From: CAYNGH01 sp964396845 | GTDB taxonomy: Bacteria > Vulcanimicrobiota > JAJTBE01 > CAYNGH01 | Direction: 5' to 3' | DNA length: 15,581 nt | Assembly: GCA_964396845.1 (NCBI GenBank) | Contig: CAYNGH010000075.1 | Coordinates: 1-15,581, forward strand | Part shown: piece after piece, positions 1-10,269 of the stretch | How the letters are laid out: every line of letters starts with the position of its first letter | Numbering within the stretch: position 1 is the stretch's first letter | Position numbers and translations under genes: made by a program | The notes under the pieces: model-generated | Seen by the model: only the letters and a program-made list of their open reading frames with translations | Told to the model about the DNA's origin: nothing | The model's database searches: none

Positions 1-1270
1 GGATACCCAATCTATGCAGAGTGGGCGCTCTATTGAGCAACACGGGATGATCTTCGATAACCTCTTCCAGAACATCCCATACATCGGGACGCATCCGCTC
101 CACCATTTTCTTGGCGGACTTGATGTTGTGAACCAGTCCCCGTTCCACCAGTTTTTTCATTACAAAGGGTTTGAACAGCTCCAGGGCCATTTCCTTGGGC
201 AGCCCGCACTGATGCAGTTTCAGCTGAGGGCCCACCACAATAACAGAACGGCCGGAATAGTCAACCCGTTTCCCCAGCAGATTCTGACGGAATCGCCCCT
301 GTTTTCCCTTGAGCATATCTGAGAGGGACTTCAGAGGCCTGTTGTTGGGGCCGGTGACAGGTCTTCCCCGTCTTCCGTTGTCGATGAGAGCGTCCACTGC
401 TTCCTGAAGCATCCGTTTTTCGTTCTTGACGATAATATCCGGCGCTCCTAACTCCAGCAGTCTTTTAAGTCGGTTATTGCGGTTAATAACCCGCCGGTAA
501 AGGTCATTGAGATCCGACGTGGCAAAACGTCCGCCGTCTAACTGAACCATAGGACGAAGCTCCGGCGGTATGACAGGAATCTGCTCCAGAATCATCCATT
601 CGGGCTTGTTTCCCGACTTGCGGAAGGCATCCACCACTTCCAGCCTTTTTACTGCCTTTGACCGCTTCTGGCCCGACAGGTTCTTAACATCATCCCGCAG
701 TTGTTCATATACTTCAGCCAGGTCAATCTGACGAAGCAGTTCACGGATGGCCTCAGCCCCCATCATGGCAACAAAATCACCGCCATATTTTTCCCTGGCT
801 TCCCGGTATTCCATCTCGGTGAGAAGCTGTTTATGCTCCAGGGGAGTATCCCGGGGATCAATCACAACAAAGTTTGCAAAGTATATGATCTTTTCCAGAA
901 CTCTCGGGGACATTTCCAGGAGCAGACCAATGCGGGAAGGCACTCCCTTGAAATACCAAATATGGGTCACCGGTGAGGCCAGCTCGATATGACCCATCCT
1001 CTCCCGGCGAACCTTTGACCGGGTCACCTCCACACCGCACTTGTCGCAGATTACTCCCTTGAACCGGACCCTCTTGTATTTTCCGCAGTGACATTCCCAG
1101 TCCTTGACAGGGCCGAATATCTTTTCACAGAAAAGCCCGTCCCTTTCCGGTTTCAGTGTTCTATAGTTAATGGTTTCCGGCTTTTTCACCTCGCCGTATG
1201 ACCATTCCTTGATCTGTTCCGCTGAAGCCAGACCGATTTTCATGGCCTCGAAATTATTGACATCAATCAA
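1..1270 (-). CDS. rpoC: DNA-directed RNA polymerase subunit beta', N-terminal part (cut by window edge)
   Basis: This is the beta' subunit of RNA polymerase; about 423 N-terminal codons are present. The translation opens (M)IDVNNFEAMKIGLASAEQI, as in Bacillota RpoC. The N-terminal zinc site is intact: C60, C62, C75 and C78 (motif CHCGKY...CDKCGVEV). Further on come the rudder/lid region, the RFRQNLLGKRVDYSGRSVI segment and, at the window edge, NRAPTLHRLGI, just before the catalytic NADFDGD loop, which lies outside the window. The start is TTG at 1268-1270, chosen because AAGGAGG lies 8 nt upstream and no ATG fits the family N-terminus. It follows rpoB in the same direction after 65 nt, with no terminator seen between them, so the two are very likely co-transcribed. 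The reading frame is open to position 1, so the 3' truncation is only the window edge. Confidence 0.98.
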   Translation of the reverse strand, partial: MIDVNNFEAMKIGLASAEQIKEWSYGEVKKPETINYRTLKPERDGLFCEKIFGPVKDWECHCGKYKRVRFKGVICDKCGVEVTRSKVRRERMGHIELASPVTHIWYFKGVPSRIGLLLEMSPRVLEKIIYFANFVVIDPRDTPLEHKQLLTEMEYREAREKYGGDFVAMMGAEAIRELLRQIDLAEVYEQLRDDVKNLSGQKRSKAVKRLEVVDAFRKSGNKPEWMILEQIPVIPPELRPMVQLDGGRFATSDLNDLYRRVINRNNRLKRLLELGAPDIIVKNEKRMLQEAVDALIDNGRRGRPVTGPNNRPLKSLSDMLKGKQGRFRQNLLGKRVDYSGRSVIVVGPQLKLHQCGLPKEMALELFKPFVMKKLVERGLVHNIKSAKKMVERMRPDVWDVLEEVIEDHPVLLNRAPTLHRLGI

Positions 1271-1278
1271 GGTTATAA

Positions 1279-1285
1279 CCTCCTT
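1279..1285 (-). promoter_or_regulatory. Ribosome binding site that fixes the TTG start of rpoC
   Basis: The minus strand reads AAGGAGG, a full anti-16S match, 8 nt before TTG at 1268-1270. No ATG or GTG lies in frame nearby, so this site decides the start. Confidence 0.85.
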
Positions 1286-1335
1286 CTGGAGCTACCGTTA
1301 TCGGTTGCTTTATATCAAAGGGCTCCTGCCCGGTC

Positions 1336-5220
<3,885 letters not shown>

Positions 5221-5246
5221 AACAAGGGTCCTCCTCCCATAAATGG

Positions 5247-5283
5247 AAAAAAAGCGGGGTTTAAAAGTTTACACCTCGCTTTT
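5247..5283 (-). terminator. Terminator-like hairpin with T-run inside the rpoB leader
   Basis: On the minus strand AAAAGCGAGGT (5283-5273) pairs with ACCCCGCTTTT (5260-5250): 10 of 11 positions pair, with one A/C mismatch, around a 12-nt loop. The 3' arm runs into seven consecutive T (5253-5247). This has the form of a Rho-independent terminator. It lies after the probable promoter and about 27 nt before the rpoB start codon, so it could act as an attenuator. The complementary strand ends only in TTTTAAT, so termination in the other direction is less likely. Confidence 0.5.
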
Positions 5284-5288
5284 AATAA

Positions 5289-5342
5289 TTAACTGAGCCA
5301 ACCTGTCCAATAAGCTCCACTCTCACAGTTAGTGTTAAACAT
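5289..5342 (-). other. Possible 17-codon leader ORF before rpoB (uncertain)
   Basis: ATG at 5342 opens a short frame, MFNTNCESGAYWTGWLS, that ends with TAA six bases before the terminator-like stem. It holds two Trp codons close together. No Shine-Dalgarno sequence precedes the ATG, and the predicted transcript start is only about 12 nt upstream, so translation is doubtful. It is recorded because its position between promoter and hairpin is what an attenuating leader peptide would need. An ORF this short can easily arise by chance. Confidence 0.15.
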
Positions 5343-5361
5343 ACGGAAAAAAAGTAGGATT

Positions 5362-5390
5362 ATATTATCACATTTCATATAGGCTGTCAA
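5362..5390 (-). promoter_or_regulatory. Probable sigma-70 promoter of rpoBC
   Basis: On the minus strand a perfect -35 box TTGACA (5385-5390) is separated by exactly 17 nt from TAATAT (5362-5367). A TG one base upstream makes it an extended -10. A T-rich tract lies directly upstream of the -35, as in an UP element. Transcription would start near 5355, giving a leader of about 135 nt before the rpoB ATG. The boxes and spacing are seen directly; use in the cell is inferred. Confidence 0.75.
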
Positions 5391-5462
5391 CAAAAAAACA
5401 GTGAAATATGTCATTTATGCCGAACAACCCTTCTCATGGACACGATATTTCAGTTGGTATCA

Positions 5463-5492
5463 CCGGACAGATCCCCACTCCAGCCGGACAGA
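5463..5492. repeat. 9-bp direct repeat CCGGACAGA spaced by two helical turns
   Basis: CCGGACAGA occurs at 5463-5471 and again at 5484-5492, a 21-bp period that places both copies on the same face of the helix. The pair lies about 75-105 bp upstream of the -35 box of the rpoB promoter. It could be a regulator binding site, or chance. Confidence 0.3.
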
Positions 5493-5545
5493 CAAAATGA
5501 AACACCGGCAGAAAATTAAAAAAGCGAAGAGCAAAAAACTTATTC

Positions 5546-6160
5546 TCAACCCTCGGGCTTTTCCAAAGTCATCACGGTCTTCCCAAGACGAACCACATCA
5601 CCGTCATTTAAAAACTGCTGAACTCCCTGGGCAATGCGTACATTATTAATAAAACTGCCGTTGGAAGACCCCATATCCTCAAATATGAAACCGTCATCCT
5701 TGCGGAGTATCCGGGCATGCCGGCGGGAAATATATGCCTCGTCATCCACATCAGTCAGGTCTATGTCGGGGAAAATACCGTCTGCAGGACTCTGACGGCC
5801 GATGGTGATAACATCCTTGTCCAGAATGAACTCCACATCATAATCCTGGACCACCAGCCGGGCAAACCCCCCGGCACCTTCCACCGGAGCCGAATCAATA
5901 ACCCCGGCACTGAGAGCAGCTTCCAGGCTGGCTCCGCAGTCGTCACAGAACTTTGAGCCGGGAGGATTGTCAGCACCGCATGCCGGGCACATCAATTCCT
6001 CTCCCTCAGCATCTTCAGGTTCGGGGATAGTTTCGTCCTCGACAAATTCTTCCTCTTCAACCTCGGCAACGGCAGGAGGTGTCGTAGGCAACTTGGATCC
6101 GCAATCCTCACAGTATGCCGCACCTTCAAGGTTATCAGCGCCACAAATGGTGCATTTCAT
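5546..6160 (-). CDS. Double zinc-ribbon FHA-domain protein (phospho-Thr reader)
   Basis: This 204-aa cytosolic protein has no signal peptide or membrane segment. Two zinc ribbons of the C-x2-CG...C-x2-CG type lie at C3/C6/C17/C20 and C58/C61/C72/C75. A strongly acidic linker (about 31-55) joins them, with T44 in the context EDETIPEPED. Residues about 99-204 form an FHA domain, with the expected GR (121-122), SRRH (145-148) and SNG (166-168) motifs that bind phosphothreonine peptides. The start is ATG with AAGGAGG 6-7 nt upstream. It is the last gene of the signalling cluster, 96 nt after the vWA gene and in the same direction as both kinases, so its ligand is probably a product of those kinases. 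The acidic Thr-containing linker recalls GarA/OdhI, where a phosphorylated N-terminal Thr folds back onto the FHA domain. That parallel is inference. Confidence 0.93.
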   Translation of the reverse strand: MKCTICGADNLEGAAYCEDCGSKLPTTPPAVAEVEEEEFVEDETIPEPEDAEGEELMCPACGADNPPGSKFCDDCGASLEAALSAGVIDSAPVEGAGGFARLVVQDYDVEFILDKDVITIGRQSPADGIFPDIDLTDVDDEAYISRRHARILRKDDGFIFEDMGSSNGSFINNVRIAQGVQQFLNDGDVVRLGKTVMTLEKPEG

Positions 6161-6256
6161 AACAAGTCCTCCTTGAAATCATATGTTTTCCTGATTATTC
6201 TATCGCAGGGGCAAAAATCCTATTAAAAAAATTATTATCTGGGAATAACCTGCGCA

Positions 6257-7540
6257 TTACGGCATGGGAGGAACCTGGCCCAGAAGCTGGGTCAGCTTGC
6301 GGGTGCCGTATTCCAGTTTCTTGGTTCCCCGGGAAGTCATACGAGAGCCCCCTTCAATCCGTTTGGCTTCCTCCATGGCCTGATCCGCAAGATCCTTCTG
6401 GCCATGCTGAAGCAGGGTGGTGGCGGCAGAACGAAGCAGTCGGGTAGCCTTTGTCTTATCCCCGGCCTGGGCAAATTCCATGGCCTTGGTCTGCTGACGG
6501 AAAACCGACACTAAATCCACCACCTGTATTACCCCGGGATTGACCCGGCTGGCCAGGCGGGAATCGTTGGTATATGACACGGTAATATCCCTGGAAACTT
6601 CCTGGCTATCTCCCTCACCAGGTATTTCAAACTTCAGCTTGACCTGGGCAACCCGATAAGTCCCAGGCCGGCGGGAAGGAAGCACCAGCTCAAACAGAAC
6701 CGATTGTACCTCCGACTGCTGAATATCCTGGAGTTTCATGGTTACCACCCGGTTAACACCGGGAAGGGCGCCCATATCGTTGATTAGGGGTTTCACCTTG
6801 TGTGCCCGGCGCAGTTCAATACCCTTGGAAAGCTTCAATTGAAGCTGGGGATTCAAGACCACCACTGATTGGACACCCTTGAGTTCCCGGTCAAATATAT
6901 CGGGGATATCCCTGGGGATGTCAATATAATAAGATGTACCCCGGCAGGCGTTGGCAATATCCAACAGAAGCTTTTCGTTAAAATCGTCCCCCACTCCGAT
7001 GGTAGAAAAGCTGATTCCCCCCAGAGCGGATTCCTCGCAACGGGCTTTGCATTTGCCTTCGTGAAGGGTCAGCCCGTCGGTGAGAAGGATGCAGTGATTG
7101 GTCCGGCTCTTGGAAAAATTCCGGTTAATCTCTTCGATGGCTCCGTTTATTCCCCGGAGCATCTCGGTGCCCGAACCCACATCAATATGATCGATATTTC
7201 TGATTATCCTCTTGGCAGATTCCTTGTCGTGAATCGGCCCTGCGGGAATAACCACCCGGGCCTTGTCGGCAAAGGCTATGATGGAGCATATATCATCGGG
7301 CCGGAGCTGGTCAATCAGGTGCTGAACTGCTGTCACTACATATTCCAGCTTTTCCGCGGCATACATTGAACCGCTCTTGTCCAGAACTATAGAGAGATTC
7401 ATAGCTGCAGTGGCCGATGAAACTCCGCCGGAACCGTTATCCGGCTTGACATCCGCCAACAGGTATATTAATTTGCTCTCGCTGGTGACCATCACATTAT
7501 TATAACTGACTTCACATTCCAGGCTGACAGGAGCACTCAT
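6257..7540 (-). CDS. Cytosolic vWA-domain protein with intact MIDAS and a Thr-motif tail
   Basis: This is a 427-aa protein without a signal peptide or membrane helix. The vWA domain covers about residues 46-215. All metal-ion-dependent adhesion site residues are present: D54-x-S56-x-S58 (DKSGS), T125 (GSGT) and D155 (LLTDG). Residues about 220-330 look like a beta-rich domain, as in YfbK/calcium-activated-channel-like vWA proteins. Residues about 335-397 are helical. The C-terminal tail repeats G-T-K-K-L (405-409) and G-T-R-K-L (412-416). The start is ATG with AAGGAGG upstream. It sits 61 nt after the kinase/PP2C fusion and before the FHA gene. vWA proteins encoded beside a kinase and a PP2C are known from TerY-P triads, where the vWA protein is thought to be a regulated scaffold. 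A similar role is inferred here; its partners are unknown. Confidence 0.92.
   Translation of the reverse strand: MSAPVSLECEVSYNNVMVTSESKLIYLLADVKPDNGSGGVSSATAAMNLSIVLDKSGSMYAAEKLEYVVTAVQHLIDQLRPDDICSIIAFADKARVVIPAGPIHDKESAKRIIRNIDHIDVGSGTEMLRGINGAIEEINRNFSKSRTNHCILLTDGLTLHEGKCKARCEESALGGISFSTIGVGDDFNEKLLLDIANACRGTSYYIDIPRDIPDIFDRELKGVQSVVVLNPQLQLKLSKGIELRRAHKVKPLINDMGALPGVNRVVTMKLQDIQQSEVQSVLFELVLPSRRPGTYRVAQVKLKFEIPGEGDSQEVSRDITVSYTNDSRLASRVNPGVIQVVDLVSVFRQQTKAMEFAQAGDKTKATRLLRSAATTLLQHGQKDLADQAMEEAKRIEGGSRMTSRGTKKLEYGTRKLTQLLGQVPPMP
6293..6328 (-). other. Segment encoding paired G-T-[KR]-K-L motifs in the vWA tail
   Basis: The vWA protein ends with two near-identical five-residue motifs two residues apart: GTKKL, EY, GTRKL. 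Each offers a Thr in a basic context within a probably flexible tail. They are candidate phosphorylation sites for the neighbouring kinase and docking sites for the FHA protein. The repeat is seen; the function is inferred. Confidence 0.4.
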
Positions 7541-7601
7541 AGGTTCTCCTCCTTATGAAACTGTTTTAAATATTTTAACTGGGACAAAAAGGCCAATCCC
7601 T

Positions 7602-10130
7602 TTAACGCTTCTTCCGACGTTTTTTCTTTTTCTTGGTCTTGCCCTGTCCCTTGGATTTCTTTTTTGATTCATCATCAGGGGAATCATCGGGATCCCCTTT
7701 CTTGAGATCCGGCTCTGGGGTTGCCGGGGTCTTCCCGGAATCCTCTTCTCCGGGAGAATCCTGGGCTTCAGGAGTCTTTGCCTCTCCCCCGGCGTTGTTC
7801 TTCTCTGGTTCTGTTTCACTGTCGGGGGATTCTGTCTTATCTTCCAGACTGTCTTCGGTTTCATCCTGGACAGCTCCTGATTCTTCGGCACTTTTGGCGG
7901 ATTCCACAGAAGATTCCCGGGTCTGCTCGAAGGACTGCTTTATCTCCACCAGACGATCTTCCAATCCCCGGGGGATCTCCAGGGGTTCCGTATCTGGCCC
8001 GGCACTGGAAAGACGTTTCTTTTCCAGCTCTTCTCTCAGACGGCGATCCATGGGAGGAAGGGGTGAAGACCCTTTTTCTTCTTCATCATCGGCTCCATCC
8101 TCCATGACCACTTCCCGGATTTCCAGAGGCTTGTCTGTATCTTTTTTATCAACTGTCTTTTCTGCTTCCTCCTGCATACGTTTCTTTTCTGCCTCTTCAC
8201 GCATGCGCTTTTTGTCCTGTCCCTCCCTGCGACGCTTTTCCTTGGCTTCCTTCTGGGAATCGGCCTGTTCCCTGGCTCTCTCTTCGGCTTTTTCTTCCTG
8301 ACGCTTTTCCAGAATCTGGGGAATCACCTTGGCTTTCTCATCAAGACGGAGAGTCTTGGGATGCTCCACAGCTCCCTTGGCCCGGAGGCATACCAGGGTG
8401 GCATTGTCGTCAGCACCCCGTTCAAGGCATGTGGCGATCAGCCGATCTGCGATCTTGTCGGGGACGGCCTCTTCAAGGATAATGGAAATCAGCTCCTGAT
8501 CCGGGAAATATTCCCAAACCCCGTCAGAGCAAAGAATTATAATATCGCCGGGCTTAATATTATAGTGATAGACATCAACCTCCAGATCCGGCGTGGTGCC
8601 CAGAGCACGATAGACAGCACTTCGCTGAGGAGATCGCAGGGCTTCTTCCCGGGTCAGCTGGCCCAGACGAACCAGCCTGCCTACCAGGGAATGATCCTCG
8701 GTGAGCTGCATCAATCCAAAATGACGGTTAAAAACATAACCCCGGGTATCTCCGGCATGGCAGAGGCAGAGATTATTTTTTATAATCAGTCCCGCAGATA
8801 TGGTGGACCCCATTCCCCGGCGGGCCGGATCCATCCGGGAATAATCAAACACAACGCTGTTGGCCCGCAGGACAGCCCTCTTGAGGATGTCCCCGGACTT
8901 TTCCTGCAGGTTGTCATCGGAATAAAGACGCATGGTTTCTGCATCAACGTTGATGGGCATAAAACTCTGAAGCACTTCCGAGGCGATGACCCGGATGGCC
9001 AGGGATGATGCCTTGTCCCCTTCTGCTTCGCCTCCCATGCCGTCAGCCACCACTAACAGTTCCCAGAAGTTGGGCTTGGATTTTTCATAAGACCCAAAAC
9101 GGGTCACAAGACATGAATCCTGGTTGGTGCTTCGAACCTTGCCCACATGGCTTCTGGCCACCACTTCAAATTCAAGATTCGGTGGCTGAAGGGGTTGTCG
9201 CCGGGGAGTTTCTTCTTTATCTTTCAATGCCTTCAGGGCCGTGAGCATGTTATCGACACTGCTGAAGCGTTCGCCGGGCTCTTTTTTCACTGCCCGCATG
9301 ATGATCTTTTCAAAAATCGGATCTATTAATAGATCCGTGTCGTTCAAAGGCTGAAAAATAAAGAAATTCTCCCGGGACAGCTTTGGCGCTCTGCCTGTGA
9401 TAAGAGAATATATTGTGGCCCCGAGGCTGTATATGTCGGAATGTGGCCCCACATTTCCACCCACAAGGCCGTATGCCTCAGGAGGCGAATATCCTTCAGT
9501 CACAGCAAAGTCCGAGGGGGAGTCATTCACTGAAGCAATCCGGGAAAAACCCGTCAACTTGAGCACTCCGGCATCAGTCAGAAAAAAATGAGCCGGCTGA
9601 ATGTCCAGGTGGAGGATGGAATTCTCATGCAGAAAAGATAGTCCCCTGGCTGCCTGAACCGCTAAATCCTTGATTTTGTCCTGTCCCGGAGCCTTGCCCA
9701 GTGAACCGATGATCTTCTGAAGATTCTCACCGTGAAGGTTTTCCATCACCACAAAAATAGAACTGTCCCGGCGGAATATGTCCAGGGGCCGGGCAACATT
9801 GCGATGAGGGTTATCTCGAAGAATCATGAAAAGTTTCTTCTGGCGTTCAAGCTCCCGACGAATATTGCCCGGTTCATACTTCTGCTTGATCCATACCATC
9901 CGGTCATCTTTTTTTCGATCCAGGGCCTGATATGAAGCATCCCAGTCGCCTTCCTGAAGGATCTTCACGATCTCATAGCGATTGTTTACAATATCCCCCG
10001 GCTGAAAGGATATTATTCCTCCCTCAGCCTCGCCGGCACCGGTTTCTTCCAGCATTGCTCCGCACTCCTCACAGAAGGTGGAACCGGCAACATTCTCAAA
10101 TTCACATTCCGGACAGATTGTTTCCGCCAT
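7602..10130 (-). CDS. Zinc ribbon - degenerate kinase - PP2C phosphatase fusion with long charged tail
   Basis: This is an 842-aa cytosolic protein. It has an N-terminal zinc ribbon (C6/C9/C20/C23), a protein-kinase fold at about 52-300, a PP2C/PPM phosphatase domain at about 320-587, and a 250-residue Lys/Glu-rich tail ending in a Lys/Arg run. The PP2C motifs look complete: RSTNQD (333-338), VADGMGG (361-367), GMGST (439-443), GDTRG (460-464), CSDG (534-537) and GADDN (572-576), so it is probably an active Mn/Mg phosphatase for pSer/pThr. The kinase domain keeps K82, the catalytic-loop D176 and PPE (216-218). It has lost the glycine loop (EGDWDA), reads HLDIQPAHFF instead of HRDLKPxN, and has LTGF in place of DFG (T193). 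Two metal-binding residues are therefore missing and it is probably a pseudokinase. The ATG start has only a GGTGA-type ribosome binding site. The gene lies between the membrane kinase and the vWA gene. Confidence 0.93.
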   Translation of the reverse strand: MAETICPECEFENVAGSTFCEECGAMLEETGAGEAEGGIISFQPGDIVNNRYEIVKILQEGDWDASYQALDRKKDDRMVWIKQKYEPGNIRRELERQKKLFMILRDNPHRNVARPLDIFRRDSSIFVVMENLHGENLQKIIGSLGKAPGQDKIKDLAVQAARGLSFLHENSILHLDIQPAHFFLTDAGVLKLTGFSRIASVNDSPSDFAVTEGYSPPEAYGLVGGNVGPHSDIYSLGATIYSLITGRAPKLSRENFFIFQPLNDTDLLIDPIFEKIIMRAVKKEPGERFSSVDNMLTALKALKDKEETPRRQPLQPPNLEFEVVARSHVGKVRSTNQDSCLVTRFGSYEKSKPNFWELLVVADGMGGEAEGDKASSLAIRVIASEVLQSFMPINVDAETMRLYSDDNLQEKSGDILKRAVLRANSVVFDYSRMDPARRGMGSTISAGLIIKNNLCLCHAGDTRGYVFNRHFGLMQLTEDHSLVGRLVRLGQLTREEALRSPQRSAVYRALGTTPDLEVDVYHYNIKPGDIIILCSDGVWEYFPDQELISIILEEAVPDKIADRLIATCLERGADDNATLVCLRAKGAVEHPKTLRLDEKAKVIPQILEKRQEEKAEERAREQADSQKEAKEKRRREGQDKKRMREEAEKKRMQEEAEKTVDKKDTDKPLEIREVVMEDGADDEEEKGSSPLPPMDRRLREELEKKRLSSAGPDTEPLEIPRGLEDRLVEIKQSFEQTRESSVESAKSAEESGAVQDETEDSLEDKTESPDSETEPEKNNAGGEAKTPEAQDSPGEEDSGKTPATPEPDLKKGDPDDSPDDESKKKSKGQGKTKKKKKRRKKR
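8160..8213 (-). repeat. Tandem 27-bp coding repeat in the PP2C tail
   Basis: Two adjacent nine-residue units, KKRMREEAE and KKRMQEEAE (residues 640-657), mark a local duplication in the charged, probably coiled-coil, part of the tail of the kinase/PP2C fusion. Confidence 0.5.
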
Positions 10131-10269
10131 ATATTCACCCCAAAGTCAGTCACCCCCAAGGCAGGCCGTATCAGACAATACCCCGGAGGCTGATTAAATC
10201 AAAACCTGCAAAAACCATATATAATGGCCTCTGTCTGCCTTATCTTATACATCAATTTACACAAATCCT

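Larger units (their letters stand above)
5221..5545. other. Non-coding region between the FHA gene and rpoB
   Basis: This 325-bp AT-rich stretch has no convincing gene of normal size. Read on the minus strand from the FHA stop towards rpoB, it holds a 9-bp direct repeat (5463-5492), a T-rich segment followed by a strong promoter (5390-5362), a possible 17-codon leader ORF (5342-5289), a terminator-like hairpin with a T-run (5283-5247) and the rpoB ribosome binding site (AGGAGG at 5230-5235). A weaker imperfect hairpin pairs 5290-5297 with 5322-5331. I found no good intrinsic terminator directly after the FHA stop codon; the only stem there (GCCGG...CCGGC) is 5 bp with a long loop. Some read-through from the signalling genes into rpoB is therefore possible. 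Confidence 0.7.

Noticed and set aside
5282..5310. Second promoter-like pair TTGGAC - 17 nt - TATTAA before rpoB
   Set aside because: The -35 matches the consensus only in TTG and the -10 in four of six bases, and it overlaps the leader stem; too weak to annotate beside the near-consensus promoter at 5362-5390.
5483..5515. Terminator after the FHA gene (GCCGG...CCGGC)
   Set aside because: The stem is 5 bp with a loop of about 17 nt and no T-run follows on the minus strand.
7553..7891. 112-codon minus-strand frame overlapping the end of the kinase/PP2C gene
   Set aside because: It is an out-of-frame reading of the Lys/Glu-rich tail, producing Arg/Lys/Pro-rich low complexity without its own ribosome binding site.
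7633..8301. 222-codon Ser-rich plus-strand frame opposite the PP2C tail
   Set aside because: The Ser/Phe-rich composition is the complement of Glu/Lys-rich codons; no start context or family likeness.
8361..9008. 215-codon plus-strand frame opposite the PP2C domain
   Set aside because: The minus-strand frame here encodes an unmistakable PP2C domain, so this is its shadow.
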